Assembly: GCA_024640405.1 (NCBI GenBank)
Contig: JAHEFB010000014.1
Location: 26,094 to 90,093, forward strand
DNA from: Alphaproteobacteria bacterium
GTDB taxonomy: Bacteria > Pseudomonadota > Alphaproteobacteria > Rhizobiales > Aestuariivirgaceae
Direction of reading: 5' to 3'
Length of the DNA stretch: 64,000 nucleotides
Shown piece by piece: positions 17,838-29,393 of the stretch (positions within the stretch are counted from its first letter, which is position 1; each line of letters begins with the position of its first letter). A program made the translations under genes and the position numbers. Under the pieces are notes generated by a model. That model had not been told where the DNA came from. It saw only the letters and a list, made by a program, of their open reading frames with translations, and searched no databases.

Positions 17838-18698
17838 ATGAGCACGAACATACATATTCCATTTCGCAAGATGAACGGGCTTGGCAATGATTTCATTATT
17901 GTCGATGGCCGGTCTGAAGCACGCCGGTTTACGCCCGAACAGATTCATGGCTGGTCGCACCGTAAAAACGGTATCGGCTGCGATCAGTTCATCGTGATGG
18001 AAAAATCTGACGTGGCCGACATGCGCATGCGTATCTACAATGCCGAAGGTCACGAGGTTGAAAGCTGCGGAAATGCTACGCGGTGTGTGGCGGATATCCT
18101 GTTCAACGAGACAGGTAGTGATGCGGCAACCATCGACACAAAGGGCGGCTTTCTGGTTTGCAGCAAGGCAGAGCAGGGACTGGTGACGGTGGACATGGGG
18201 GTGCCGAAATTTGACTGGCAGGATATCCCTCTGGCCGAGGAGTTTCACGACACCCGCGGCATCGAGCTGCAGATCGGCCCGATTGATGCACCCGTCCTGC
18301 ATACACCGTCGGTTGCGAATGTGGGAAACCCGCATGCGATTTTCTGGGTGAATGATCTGGAGGTCACGGACCTATCAAAGACAGGACCACTGCTGGAGAA
18401 CCATCCGATCTTTCCGGAACGCGCCAATATCTCGCTGGCACATGTGCTGTCGCCCGATCACATCGAGGTAAAGGTTTGGGAGCGTGGCGTGGGACTGACA
18501 CTGGCCTGCGGTACCGCAGCATGTGCGGTGGCCGTTTCGGCTGCGCGGACCAAGCGAACCGGTCGCGAAGTCACGATTTCGCTTCCCGGAGGTGATCTGC
18601 TTATTAAATGGGATGACCGGGGTCACATGTTGATGACTGGGCCGGTGACTTATGATTTTGAAGGCGAACTGTCGACACCGGAAGACGCAATCTCGTGA
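17838..18698 (+). CDS. dapF: diaminopimelate epimerase
   Basis: Interconverts LL- and meso-diaminopimelate for lysine and peptidoglycan synthesis. 286 residues from the ATG at 17838 ([18 protein letters not shown]). The two catalytic cysteines are Cys77 ([11 protein letters not shown]) and Cys224 ([11 protein letters not shown]). It heads a chain dapF-mtaB-ftsY-yciB in which each gene overlaps the next by a few bases, so translation is probably coupled. Confidence 0.97.
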   Translation: MSTNIHIPFRKMNGLGNDFIIVDGRSEARRFTPEQIHGWSHRKNGIGCDQFIVMEKSDVADMRMRIYNAEGHEVESCGNATRCVADILFNETGSDAATIDTKGGFLVCSKAEQGLVTVDMGVPKFDWQDIPLAEEFHDTRGIELQIGPIDAPVLHTPSVANVGNPHAIFWVNDLEVTDLSKTGPLLENHPIFPERANISLAHVLSPDHIEVKVWERGVGLTLACGTAACAVAVSAARTKRTGREVTISLPGGDLLIKWDDRGHMLMTGPVTYDFEGELSTPEDAIS

Positions 18699-19965
18699 GC
18701 AGACAGGTCGACATCGTCAGTTTTGGCTGCCGCCTGAATGCCTATGAGGCCGAGGTCATGCGGTCGCATGCGGACACTGCGGGCCTTGAGAACGCGGTTG
18801 TTGTCAACACCTGTGCGGTGACGGCGGAAGCACAGCGTCAGGCCCGGCAGGCCATCAGGCGGGCACGCAAGGACAGGCCGGACGCGCGGATTATTGTGAC
18901 CGGGTGTGCCGCCCAGGTCGACGGACCGGCGTTTGCCGCCATGGATGAAGTGGACCTTGTGCTTGGCAATGAGGAGAAACTCAGAGCAGAAAACTGGCAG
19001 GCCAGTGCGCTGGATTTTGGACTGGGCAACGAGACACCGGTGCGGGTCAATGACATTATGGAGGTCAGGGAAACCGCTCTCCACATGATTGACGGGTTTG
19101 GTGAGCGTACGCGGGCGTTTGTGCAGGTGCAGACCGGGTGCGACCACCGCTGCACGTTTTGCATCATTCCCTTTGGCCGTGGTAATTCCCGGTCGGTCGG
19201 GGCCGGCGAAGTCGTTGCGCAGGTTCGCAAGCTGGTGGCGTCGGGCTGCCCGGAGGTTGTATTGTCTGGTGTCGACATCACCTCTTACGGCAAGGATCTT
19301 CCCGGACAACCGAGCCTCGGCAATCTGGTGCGGCGCATATTGAAAACGGTGCCGGAACTGCGCCGATTGCGTATTTCGTCGATAGATTCCGTTGAAGTGG
19401 ATGAAGACCTTCTGATTGCCATTGAGGAAGAAGAACGCCTGATGCCGCATTTGCATTTGTCACTGCAGGCCGGTGACGACATGGTCTTGAAGCGTATGAA
19501 AAGGCGGCACCTGCGTGATGATGCGATCAGGTTCTGCGAAGACGTGCGCCGCCGCCGCCCGGATGTGGTGTTCGGGGCGGATATAATTGCCGGATTTCCG
19601 ACCGAAACCGATAAAATGTTCGAAAAATCGATCACGCTGGTGGAAGAATGCGGGCTGACCTTTCTACATGTTTTTCCCTATTCCATCCGGCCCGGCACGC
19701 CGGCAGCAAAGATGCCGCAGGTCGATGGAACCGATATCAAGGCCAGGGCGAAAGCGTTGCGTGCTGCAGGTGAAAGACGATTGTCGTCGTATGTTACATC
19801 GCAAGTCGGGCATACCAGGGAGGTTTTGTTTGAGACCGAAACCCGTGGTCGAACGCCGCATTTTCTCAATGTCGAGATTGCCGGCGGCAGCCTGACACCT
19901 GGTGCAATTGCTCCGGTTCGTCTTCTCGAGGCAGCCGGACATGACCTGACCGGGGAGCTGGTTCG

Positions 19966-19969
<4 letters not shown>
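18695..19969 (+). CDS. mtaB: tRNA (N6-threonylcarbamoyladenosine37-C2)-methylthiotransferase
   Basis: Radical-SAM enzyme that converts t6A37 to ms2t6A37 in tRNA. 424 residues: UPF0004 domain with cluster cysteines Cys12, Cys40 and Cys71, then the radical-SAM motif Cys149-Cys153-Cys156 in [21 protein letters not shown]-like tail lies after residue 360. It starts with GTG inside the dapF stop region (GTGA overlap). The pairing of dapF with mtaB is common in alphaproteobacteria. Confidence 0.94.
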
Positions 19970-21397
<1,428 letters not shown>

Positions 21398-21405
<8 letters not shown>

Positions 21406-22030
21406 TGCAGCAGTGAAGAAGCCAAAGATCAATCCGGTCCTGAAGCTTGCACTGGAACTGGGGCCACTGGTGATCTTCTTTTTCGTGAATGCGAAGGGCG
21501 CGTATCTGATTGAAAGCTTCGGTATCGGGGATTTGTTCCCGCAGCCCATCTTTCTGGCAACTGCGGTGTTTATGGTGGTGATGCTGGCCTCGATTGCGAT
21601 CAGCTGGATAGTCAGCCGGCACCTGGCCATCATGCCGCTGATCACCGGGATCGTGGTGCTTGTCATGGGCGGGCTGACCTTATGGCTTCAGGACGACACG
21701 TTCATCAAGGTGAAGCCGACTATCGTCAACGTATTCTTTGGCGGCGTGCTGCTGATCGGCCTGGCATTTGGCCGGTCTTTGCTGGCGTATGTTTTTGACG
21801 CCGCATTTGCGCTCGATAATCAGGGTTGGCAAAAACTGACCCTTCGATGGGGTTTTTTCTTCCTCTTTCTGGCAGGATTAAACGAATTTGTATGGCGCAC
21901 CCAATCCACTGACTTCTGGGTTGCGTTCAAGGTCTGGGGTACGATGCCCCTGACCATGATATTTGCGTTGAGCCAGTTGCCCTTGATGCAAAGGCACATG
22001 ATTGCAGACCAGGAAGACGACCGAGCCTAA
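21398..22030 (+). CDS. yciB: inner membrane-spanning septation protein A (YciB family)
   Basis: Polytopic inner-membrane protein linked to septation and envelope integrity. About 210 residues with five to six hydrophobic segments; [20 protein letters not shown] and [20 protein letters not shown] resemble YciB/IspZ. I place the start at TTG 21398, reading SDAAVKKPK, because AGGAAGGA lies nine bases upstream and it overlaps the ftsY stop as the other genes of this chain do. An ATG at 21302 would add 32 poorly fitting residues from inside ftsY. Confidence 0.9.
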
Positions 22031-22075
22031 AGTATGTGCGATCAACCGCGACACGCTTTAATTTGTGGCAGTTTG

Positions 22076-22104
22076 TTGACATTTTGTGTGTCGTTGAAAC
22101 ATTT
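22076..22104 (+). promoter_or_regulatory. possible marR promoter
   Basis: A consensus-like TTGACA at 22076-22081 is followed 17 bases later by a poor -10 (ACATTT). It is the best candidate in the 160-bp gap before the marR start at 22192. Confidence 0.3.
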
Positions 22105-22191
22105 ACAGTATGGGTAATTGCAACCGAGGGTTATTTGTGCACATATAGTCATTGTAGAGTTCAATGTTAAACAAGCCGGGGGGCTAATATT

Positions 22192-22659
22192 ATGGATGAT
22201 CGTCCAGCTTACAGTGCTAAATCAGAAAACGAAGCAGATATGGCGCCGATTAGTTTCTGGCTAAAGCGAGCGGCGCAATATTCAGCGGATTTATACTCGG
22301 AACGTCGGGGCAAATCCGGTCTCACCCAACGCCAGTTTACAGTCCTGGAGGCAGTTCTGCACCATGAAGGTGGCAGCCAGACCACCTTGGTGCGGGAAAC
22401 CGGTATCGACCGTTCAACGTTGGCGGATTTGGTCAATCGCCTCGAGACGCACGGATACTTGTCCCGTAAACGCAGCGACAAGGATGCCCGGGTCAACTTC
22501 GTCTTTTTGACAGAGGCCGGCAGGGAAATGTTGCTGAATGCTCAACCGCAGGTGTCATTTGTAGACCAGGCGCTCCTCGAAAGTTTGCCTGAACGCAACA
22601 GGAAAGCCTTTGTTGCATCACTGCAATTGCTGTCTGAGAAGCTTGACGAAGCTGAATAG
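22192..22659 (+). CDS. MarR family winged-helix transcriptional regulator
   Basis: A 155-residue dimeric winged-helix repressor. The recognition region is TLVRETGIDRSTLADLVNRL near residues 62-81, followed by the wing (SRKRSDKDARVNFVFLTEAG). Flanking helices at both ends form the dimer interface. It is monocistronic and convergent with ccmG, so its neighbours do not reveal a target. Confidence 0.92.
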   Translation: MDDRPAYSAKSENEADMAPISFWLKRAAQYSADLYSERRGKSGLTQRQFTVLEAVLHHEGGSQTTLVRETGIDRSTLADLVNRLETHGYLSRKRSDKDARVNFVFLTEAGREMLLNAQPQVSFVDQALLESLPERNRKAFVASLQLLSEKLDEAE

Positions 22660-22704
22660 CTGGTTGGTATTCTGCGGCAGCTGAAATTCTTCGGGTGTGG
22701 AATT

Positions 22705-22737
22705 CGCCGGTCAGTTTTCTGGCCGGCGGGCTTTTTC
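22705..22737 (+). terminator. intrinsic terminator for marR, overlapping the ccmG 3' end
   Basis: CGCCGG (22705-22710) pairs with CCGGCG (22723-22728), followed by GGCTTTTTCT on the plus strand. The hairpin straddles the last codons of ccmG on the other strand. Confidence 0.6.
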
Positions 22738-23307
22738 TACCGCGGGCATCACTTCCCGATGTAAGGCCGCTTTCGAAATAGGTCCGGTAAATTTGTAGAC
22801 AATGATGCCGTCACCATTGACCAGAAAGGTCTCCGGGACGCCGTAAACTCCCCATTCGACGGCAGTACGTCCGGTTCTGTCTACCCCTACACTTGCGTAG
22901 GGATTGCCCAGGGCATTGAGAAACCGCAGGGCGTTCTCCCGCTGATCCTTGTAGTTCAGACCAGCAAGACGAATGCCATCCAGCTTGGCCAGCTCGATCA
23001 GTTGAGGGTGCTCTTCCCGGCACGGTCCACACCATGATGCCCAGACATTCACCAGAGTAAGACCACCCTTGTCCAGACTTTGCGACGAAAGACCGGGAAC
23101 CGGAGACCCGTCGGCTGTCAGACCCTCAAGAGCCGGGAGTTCAAATGACGGTGCGGGCTTGTTGATCAGCGCAGACGGCAGCTTCGAGGGATCACCACTT
23201 GTGAGGCCTGTCATGAATACAGCGGCAAGACCTGCAAAGATCAGCACAGGTGCAAGCACCCAGGAGCGTGAAGCCTTTGGCGAACTTTCAGCGGTCTGGT
23301 CATTCAT
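22711..23307 (-). CDS. ccmG: thiol:disulfide interchange protein CcmG/DsbE
   Basis: Membrane-anchored periplasmic thioredoxin-like reductant of apocytochrome c. 198 residues with an N-terminal anchor (about 16-34), then the thioredoxin fold with active-site Cys93 and Cys96 (NVWASWCGPCREEHPQL), and GVYGVPETFLVNGDG with the cis-proline region. Its ATG overlaps the ccmD TGA. Last gene of the ccmA-ccmB-ccmC-ccmD-ccmG run. Confidence 0.95.
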   Translation of the reverse strand: MNDQTAESSPKASRSWVLAPVLIFAGLAAVFMTGLTSGDPSKLPSALINKPAPSFELPALEGLTADGSPVPGLSSQSLDKGGLTLVNVWASWCGPCREEHPQLIELAKLDGIRLAGLNYKDQRENALRFLNALGNPYASVGVDRTGRTAVEWGVYGVPETFLVNGDGIIVYKFTGPISKAALHREVMPAVEKARRPEN

Positions 23308-23483
23308 GACTGCGGTTGTCCTGACTTGCGCCGGCGTTCAGCGCCCTGTTCATCCAGTTGTCTGAGGCGTTTCGCCACTGAACGGGCCCGCCCGATTACC
23401 CACAAGGCGAGCCCGCCAAGGACAACAATGGTGATCGCATAGGATGAAATCACGAAACTCATATGAGGTGCTGAGAAGTCCAT
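23304..23483 (-). CDS. ccmD: heme exporter protein CcmD
   Basis: A 59-residue protein read from the ATG at 23483: MDFSAPHMSFVISSYAITIV, a single transmembrane helix to about residue 31, then a basic cytoplasmic tail. Length, topology and position between ccmC and ccmG identify CcmD, which helps release heme-loaded CcmE from CcmABC. Its stop overlaps the ccmG start (ATGA), and its start is 15 bases after the ccmC stop. Confidence 0.9.
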   Translation of the reverse strand: MDFSAPHMSFVISSYAITIVVLGGLALWVIGRARSVAKRLRQLDEQGAERRRKSGQPQS

Positions 23484-23498
23484 GGGTTCAATGCATCC

Positions 23499-24236
23499 TC
23501 ATTGCAGGGCGCCGGTGCGCGCCAGTTCGGTCTGACGTATGCGGCGTGCGCCGATCTCGGACCGTATGGCAATCAGATGCAGGGCCAGAAACAGGAAGCT
23601 GTAGGCCAGTCCCATCACCAGCAACGGCGTGAGGATGGACGAATGTATGGAGGGACCGCCGGATTTGAACACACTCGCCGGCTGATGCAGTGAATTCCAC
23701 CAGTCTACAGAGAATTTGATAATCGGTACGTTGATAAATCCCACGATGGATACGATTGCCGCAATACGTGATGCACGGCGCGGGTCGTCAATTGCCTGCC
23801 ATATTGCCATGTATCCGAGATACATGAGAAATAAAACGAACACTGACGTGAGCCGCGCGTCTCCCCATTCCCACCATGTACCCCACATCGGCTTTCCCCA
23901 CAGGGAGCCGGTGGCAAGTGCGAGAAAACAAAATGCAGTTCCGATGGGGGCAGCGGCCTTGGCCGCCAAATCTGCCAGCGGATGCCGGAACACAATTCCG
24001 ACAATGCTGGCCAGCGCCATGACCGAGTAGACCATCAACGCAGACCAGGCCGCAGGCACATGAACATACATGATGCGTACGGTTTCGCCTTGCTGATAGT
24101 CGGCCGGTGCTTGTGTCAGGCCGAGAAAGAGGCCGACAGCGAACAAACCGACTGTGATTACCCACACCCAGGGTTGGATGGTTTTCTGGAAGCGCAGGAA
24201 GCGGGTCGGATTGGCAAATCTTTCTATAGAACTCAT
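23499..24236 (-). CDS. ccmC: heme ABC transporter permease CcmC
   Basis: Six-span membrane protein that loads heme on CcmE. 245 residues; the heme-handling WWD motif is MWGTWWEWGDARLTS around residues 116-130. The periplasmic histidine near residue 60 (VHVPAAW) is present, and a second lies in NSLHQPAS. It follows ccmB on the same strand with a gap of about 70 bp. Confidence 0.96.
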   Translation of the reverse strand: MSSIERFANPTRFLRFQKTIQPWVWVITVGLFAVGLFLGLTQAPADYQQGETVRIMYVHVPAAWSALMVYSVMALASIVGIVFRHPLADLAAKAAAPIGTAFCFLALATGSLWGKPMWGTWWEWGDARLTSVFVLFLMYLGYMAIWQAIDDPRRASRIAAIVSIVGFINVPIIKFSVDWWNSLHQPASVFKSGGPSIHSSILTPLLVMGLAYSFLFLALHLIAIRSEIGARRIRQTELARTGALQ

Positions 24237-24309
24237 GACAATACTCTGTAACGTCAGCGCCTCAGGCGCGCAATGGCGACATGGTCACAGGCCGGTCAAC
24301 CCGGAGTGA

Positions 24310-24981
24310 TTACCGCATATAGCTGCGCAGCGCCGCAGCAGATGCAAACGGCGTAACAACCAAAGCCGCCAGGACGATGGCAACCAGAACAATCAGCGTT
24401 TTGGCGGAATTATCGATACCTGTCTGGGCACCAGAGGATGCCAGTACACCGAAAATCATGACGGGAACGTATAACGGCAATATCAGGAGTGAGACCAGCA
24501 ATCCGCCCTGACGCAAGCCAACCGTGATGGCGGCACCCAGGCTGGCCAACAGGGAAAGTGCCAGCGAACCGGTTACCATGGCGGTAGCTAGTGGCAGGAT
24601 CAGTGCTGCATCCAGGTTTAACAGGAAGCCCAGAACCGGGGCGGCAATGGCCAGTGGCAAGCCGGACGTCAACCAGTGAACCGAGGCCTTGGCGAGCACC
24701 ACAATTTCCAGCGGCGTCGATGACAACGCCATAATTTCAAGAGAGCCATCGTCATGGTCGGTTTGATACAGGCGATCTGCCGACAGCAGGACTGACAACA
24801 AAAGTGCAATCCACAAGGCGCCCGGCGCAATACGCTGCAGCAGTTGCTGATCCGGACCGAGACCGAGCGGCAATAGCACAATAACCGTCAGGAAAAACCC
24901 GATAGCCGTGCCGATGCCGCCGCCCTGCCGGATGGCGAGCGTCAAATCGCGGGAAAGGATGGCTGTGAAAGCGGATGTCAT
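24310..24981 (-). CDS. ccmB: heme exporter protein CcmB
   Basis: Membrane subunit of the CcmAB ABC transporter. 223 residues with about six hydrophobic segments; LYQTDHDDGSLEIMALSSTP near residue 70 is a CcmB hallmark, as is the GLRQGGLLVSLLILPLYVPV block. Located 66 bp after ccmA. Confidence 0.95.
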   Translation of the reverse strand: MTSAFTAILSRDLTLAIRQGGGIGTAIGFFLTVIVLLPLGLGPDQQLLQRIAPGALWIALLLSVLLSADRLYQTDHDDGSLEIMALSSTPLEIVVLAKASVHWLTSGLPLAIAAPVLGFLLNLDAALILPLATAMVTGSLALSLLASLGAAITVGLRQGGLLVSLLILPLYVPVMIFGVLASSGAQTGIDNSAKTLIVLVAIVLAALVVTPFASAAALRSYMR

Positions 24982-25047
24982 TCTATTTCAGCGGGCCGTG
25001 TTGTTGCTGGGGCAGGATATTGAACTTGATACTGCTGACCGGGCACA

Positions 25048-25653
25048 TTATCCGATCTTCGCAAAATCCAGAATATCGCTGGACTTTATGGGCAAGTCTA
25101 TGTGCGTCGACGCTATGATGATACCCCCGCCCTCAAGATGCAGGGTCATCATGTTCGCCAACAGTTTCTGAGATGCGGTGTCCAGTCCGACGGTCGGTTC
25201 ATCCAGCAACCACACCGGTTTTTCCACCAGGGCCAGTCGGGCAAGACCCAGCCGGCGTTTTTGACCGGCGGACAGAAGTTGCGCCTGATAACCGCCCAGC
25301 TGATCGAGGTTCATGGCCTGCATGGCGCCAGCCACATCACCTCCGCCCAGGAAGCCTGACCAGAATTTCAGGTTCTCTTCGACCGACAGATACAGTTTGA
25401 TGGCGTCCTGGTGCGCTATGAAGTGAACGTGTTCACCAAGCTGGGTATCGGCGGGCAGGGAGGCCCTGTCAAAAACAAGTGATCCGGCGGCAGGTTCGGC
25501 GAGCCCCGCAATAAGGCGCAGCAGCGAAGTCTTGCCTGCCCCGTTGGGGCCGCGCAACACCAGCATGCGGCCTGCCATGGCGGTGAAATCGAGATTGGTG
25601 AACACCATTCGCCCGCCACGTTCACATGCCAGTTGCTGCCCTGAAATCTTCAT
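25048..25653 (-). CDS. ccmA: heme ABC exporter ATP-binding protein CcmA
   Basis: ATPase of the cytochrome c maturation transporter. 201 residues with Walker A GPNGAGKTSLL near residue 36, signature LSAGQKRRLGLARL near residue 126, and Walker B VWLLDEPTVGLD. The frame is open to 25704 but MKISGQQLACERGG at 25653 is the normal start. First gene of the ccm cluster and divergent from acnA, with about 125 bp between. Confidence 0.96.
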   Translation of the reverse strand: MKISGQQLACERGGRMVFTNLDFTAMAGRMLVLRGPNGAGKTSLLRLIAGLAEPAAGSLVFDRASLPADTQLGEHVHFIAHQDAIKLYLSVEENLKFWSGFLGGGDVAGAMQAMNLDQLGGYQAQLLSAGQKRRLGLARLALVEKPVWLLDEPTVGLDTASQKLLANMMTLHLEGGGIIIASTHIDLPIKSSDILDFAKIG

Positions 25654-25778
25654 GCGAGCGGTGTGTAGCGCAAACAAACAGCAGTGGAAAGTGATCTTCG
25701 ACAACAGTCCTACTGGTCTTGGGCGAAAGATTTGTCTAGAAGACGCCCATCACAGAATTTCCACGGAGCCAATACCAG

Positions 25779-28478
25779 ATGACCGATCAGTCGCTTGACA
25801 GTTTCAAATGCCGCAAAACCCTGAAAGTTGGAAACAAGGCATATGTGTATTATTCACTCAAGGCGGCTGAAAAAAATGGTCTTGCCGGAATCTCGTCACT
25901 GCCGTCATCGCTGAAAGTGCTTCTTGAAAATCTCCTGCGTCACGAAGACGGACGCACGGTAACCAAGACCGATATCGAGGCCATGGCCAAATGGGTCAAG
26001 GCCAAAGGCAAATCCAATCGCGAAATCGCCTTTCGCCCGGCACGCGTGCTGATGCAGGATTTTACAGGCGTGCCCGCCGTCGTTGATCTGGCGGCCATGC
26101 GCGACGCCATGGTGAACCTCAACGGCAACCCCAGGAAAATCAATCCATTGGCGCCGGTGGACCTTGTGATCGACCACTCGGTCATGGTGGACTTTTTCGG
26201 AACGGCAGGCGCATTCAAGAAAAATGTCGGTATGGAATACGACCGTAACGGCGAACGCTACAAGTTCCTGAAATGGGGTCAGGATGCGTTTGACAACTTC
26301 CGTGTTGTTCCTCCCGGCACCGGTATCTGCCACCAGGTCAACCTGGAGTACCTGGCCAGGACAGTGTGGACGAAAAAGCAGAAAGTGAACGGCAAGGCAG
26401 CAACGGTTGCCTATCCCGACACGCTGGTCGGGACAGATTCACACACCACAATGGTAAATGGCCTTGCCGTTCTTGGCTGGGGAGTGGGTGGAATCGAGGC
26501 TGAGGCTGCGATGCTGGGGCAACCGATTTCCATGCTGATTCCGGAAGTGGTCGGGTTCAAGCTGACCGGCAAGCTGGCCAAGGGCACAACGGCGACCGAT
26601 CTTGTGCTGCGGGTTGTCGAAATGTTGCGTGCCAAGGGCGTGGTAGGCAAGTTTGTCGAGTTTTACGGCCCGGGCCTTGGCAACCTGTCACTGGAAGACC
26701 AGGCCACGATCGCCAACATGGCGCCGGAATACGGCGCTACATGCGGTTTCTTTGCAACATCCAATGAAACGCTGGATTACCTCAAAGGAACCGGACGCGC
26801 CAAGGCTCAGGTGGACCTGGTTGAGAAATATGCCAGGACACAAGGAATGTTCCGCACAAAATCGTCACCCGACCCGGTGTTCACATCGACACTTGAGCTG
26901 AAACTCGGCGATGTCGTCCCGGCAATATCAGGGCCCAAGCGGCCACAGGACAGGGTCATTCTGTCTGAAGCGACAACTTCGTTTGCCGCAGCCATGGAAA
27001 CCGAATTCAAGCAGGCGGATGAAATGGCGAAGCGCCACGAAGTGTCGGGTGCCAATTTCGATCTCGGCCATGGTGACGTGGTTATTGCCGCGATTACATC
27101 GTGCACCAATACGTCCAACCCCTCGGTAATGATCGGTGCCGGATTGCTGGCGCGCAATGCTGCGAAATTCGGCCTCAGGGTGAAACCGTGGGTCAAGACG
27201 TCACTGGCGCCCGGGTCGCAGGTTGTAACCGAGTATCTCGAGTCATCCGGTCTGCAGAAAGATCTGGACAAGATGGGCTTTGACCTGGTGGGTTATGGTT
27301 GCACGACCTGTATCGGTAATTCAGGTCCATTGCCGGAAAACGTGTCCGCGACCATCAAGGACAACAATCTGGTTGCGTGTTCGGTTTTATCGGGCAACCG
27401 GAACTTTGAAGGCCGGGTGAATCCGGATGTTCGCGCCAACTATCTGGCATCGCCGCCGCTGGTTGTTGCCTATGCGCTGGCCGGTTCGATGAATATCAAC
27501 CTGACAACCGATCCATTGGGTCACACGGCAAAGGGTGCACCGGTGTACTTGGCGGATATCTGGCCGGATGCCAAGGAAGTGGCAGAATTTGTCCGCAAGA
27601 ACGTCACCCGTAAAGCTTACCAGAGCCGCTACAAGGACGTATTCAAGGGCGATGCGCAATGGCGCAAGATCAAGGTTAATGCCGGCATGACATATGGCTG
27701 GGAGTCAACCTCGACATACGTACAGAATCCACCTTATTTTGACGGCATGAAGATGGAACCCGATGCGGTTCAGAACATAGTCAACGCACGGATTCTGGGT
27801 CTGTTCAAGGATTCCATTACCACGGATCATATTTCACCGGCAGGCGCCATCAAGGCGGAAGGTCCAGCCGGTGATTATCTGACACAGCACCAGATTCGCC
27901 CGGTTGATTTCAATTCATACGGGGCCAGGCGCGGCAACCATCAGGTGATGATGCGCGGCACATTTGCCAATATCCGCATCAAAAACCAGATGTTGTCGGG
28001 TGTGGAAGGCGGCTATACCAGGCATTATCCGTCCGGCAAACAGATGGCGATCTATGATGCTGCCATGAAATACAAGGCAGACGATGTGCCGCTTGTGGTG
28101 TTTGCGGGCAAGGAGTACGGCACCGGATCATCAAGAGACTGGGCGGCGAAGGGCACCCGCCTGCTTGGCGTACGCGCGGTGGTCGCACAGTCTTTTGAAC
28201 GGATTCACCGGTCCAACCTGATCGGCATGGGTGTTTTGCCGCTGCAGTTTCAGGGTGACGACAGCTGGGAAGCGCTTGGCCTGAAGGGTGACGAGACCGT
28301 GACCATCAACGGTCTGGATGGCAAAATGAAGCCCCAGCAAACCTATGACGTGGAGATTACGTCGGGAGGCAAATCCACGACAGTTACGGTAAAAAGCCGG
28401 ATTGATACCGCAGATGAGCTGGATTATTTCACCAATGGCGGCATTCTGCCTTATGTCCTGCGTCAGCTTGCCGCCTGA
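25779..28478 (+). CDS. acnA: aconitate hydratase A
   Basis: Isomerises citrate to isocitrate in the TCA cycle; cytosolic [4Fe-4S] enzyme. 899 residues. Cluster ligands are Cys442 (TSCTNTSNPSV) and Cys508/Cys511 (CTTCIGNSGPL); the swivel domain contains FAGKEYGTGSSRDWAAKG near residue 772. It is divergent from ccmA, an arrangement conserved in many alphaproteobacteria. No terminator is evident just after the stop. Confidence 0.98.
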   Translation: MTDQSLDSFKCRKTLKVGNKAYVYYSLKAAEKNGLAGISSLPSSLKVLLENLLRHEDGRTVTKTDIEAMAKWVKAKGKSNREIAFRPARVLMQDFTGVPAVVDLAAMRDAMVNLNGNPRKINPLAPVDLVIDHSVMVDFFGTAGAFKKNVGMEYDRNGERYKFLKWGQDAFDNFRVVPPGTGICHQVNLEYLARTVWTKKQKVNGKAATVAYPDTLVGTDSHTTMVNGLAVLGWGVGGIEAEAAMLGQPISMLIPEVVGFKLTGKLAKGTTATDLVLRVVEMLRAKGVVGKFVEFYGPGLGNLSLEDQATIANMAPEYGATCGFFATSNETLDYLKGTGRAKAQVDLVEKYARTQGMFRTKSSPDPVFTSTLELKLGDVVPAISGPKRPQDRVILSEATTSFAAAMETEFKQADEMAKRHEVSGANFDLGHGDVVIAAITSCTNTSNPSVMIGAGLLARNAAKFGLRVKPWVKTSLAPGSQVVTEYLESSGLQKDLDKMGFDLVGYGCTTCIGNSGPLPENVSATIKDNNLVACSVLSGNRNFEGRVNPDVRANYLASPPLVVAYALAGSMNINLTTDPLGHTAKGAPVYLADIWPDAKEVAEFVRKNVTRKAYQSRYKDVFKGDAQWRKIKVNAGMTYGWESTSTYVQNPPYFDGMKMEPDAVQNIVNARILGLFKDSITTDHISPAGAIKAEGPAGDYLTQHQIRPVDFNSYGARRGNHQVMMRGTFANIRIKNQMLSGVEGGYTRHYPSGKQMAIYDAAMKYKADDVPLVVFAGKEYGTGSSRDWAAKGTRLLGVRAVVAQSFERIHRSNLIGMGVLPLQFQGDDSWEALGLKGDETVTINGLDGKMKPQQTYDVEITSGGKSTTVTVKSRIDTADELDYFTNGGILPYVLRQLAA

Positions 28479-28566
28479 CGGGCGACAGGGGCAGTAAAGT
28501 CCGGCACTGCGCAGGGTTGATTGCCTGGGGTCCAGACACTGTATAGTAAGGTATGTATGATAACTC

Positions 28567-28580
28567 ACTCACTCGTGAGT
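28567..28580. promoter_or_regulatory. small palindrome upstream of the DUF1223 gene
   Basis: ACTCAC-TC-GTGAGT is a perfect 6-bp inverted repeat with a two-base spacer, 36 bases before the ATG at 28616. It could be an operator; nothing else supports it. Confidence 0.3.
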
Positions 28581-28615
28581 AGCAGTTGAATAGTAGTTGG
28601 GTCATAAGTCACTAC

Positions 28616-29386
28616 ATGGACAAATTGACACATATCTCCCGTCGAGGGGTGCTTGCCGGTGGCGCGGCTGTCACGGTTGTGGCGGCGTCAGGTATTGCGA
28701 CATCCGCTCTGGCTGCGCGTGAACGGCCAGTCTTCATAGAATTGTTCACGTCCCAAGGGTGTTCTTCGTGCCCGCCGGCCGATGCATTCATGGAGGAATT
28801 GACCAAGCGTCCGGGTATTATCGCCGTATCGATGAATGTCGACTACTGGGACTATCTCGGGTGGCGCGACACTCTGGGTTCGGCAGCGTTTACGCGCCGC
28901 CAGAAAGAATATGCCATCCGGCGCGGTGACGGCAGGGTGTATACCCCGCAAATGGTAATCAATGGCCGGGCCCATGCGGTTGGCTCTCACAAGCAGGAAG
29001 TCATGAACGAAGTGGAGCGGCAGATTGCGGTTCCCGACAACTATTTCGTGCCAATTGGAATTTCGTCCAAGGGCGGCGAACTGCATGTTGATGTGTCCGG
29101 TGGACCGACCGACCGCATTATCCAGTCATCAACAGTGTGGGTGATGTCGATCGAACCGAAAGTTTCGGTGGCTATCAGACGAGGCGAGAATACCGGCAGG
29201 AACATTGATTACTACAACGTGGTGCGCCAGATGACGCCGATCGGCATGTGGAAAGGCGAAGCGGCCTCGTTCAACCTGCCGAAGGCGCAAATCGTCAACA
29301 AGCAGAACAGCATGTGTGTTGCTGTCCTGCAAGTGGATGACGGCGGCCCGATTTTGGGGTGCGTAAAAATGAAGGCTTCAGCGTAA
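28616..29386 (+). CDS. DUF1223 domain-containing exported protein
   Basis: A 256-residue thioredoxin-fold-like protein of DUF1223. The N-terminus carries a twin-arginine-like signal (SRRGVLAGGAAVTVVAASG) with a likely cleavage after SALA, so it should be exported, possibly by Tat. The first motif of the mature part is FIELFTSQGCSSCPPADAF, with a CxxC resembling thioredoxin redox centres. Function unknown. I chose the ATG at 28616 because the ten upstream residues in frame would precede the signal. Repeat copy B begins eight bases after the stop codon. Confidence 0.87.
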   Translation: MDKLTHISRRGVLAGGAAVTVVAASGIATSALAARERPVFIELFTSQGCSSCPPADAFMEELTKRPGIIAVSMNVDYWDYLGWRDTLGSAAFTRRQKEYAIRRGDGRVYTPQMVINGRAHAVGSHKQEVMNEVERQIAVPDNYFVPIGISSKGGELHVDVSGGPTDRIIQSSTVWVMSIEPKVSVAIRRGENTGRNIDYYNVVRQMTPIGMWKGEAASFNLPKAQIVNKQNSMCVAVLQVDDGGPILGCVKMKASA

Positions 29387-29393
29387 ACGGCCA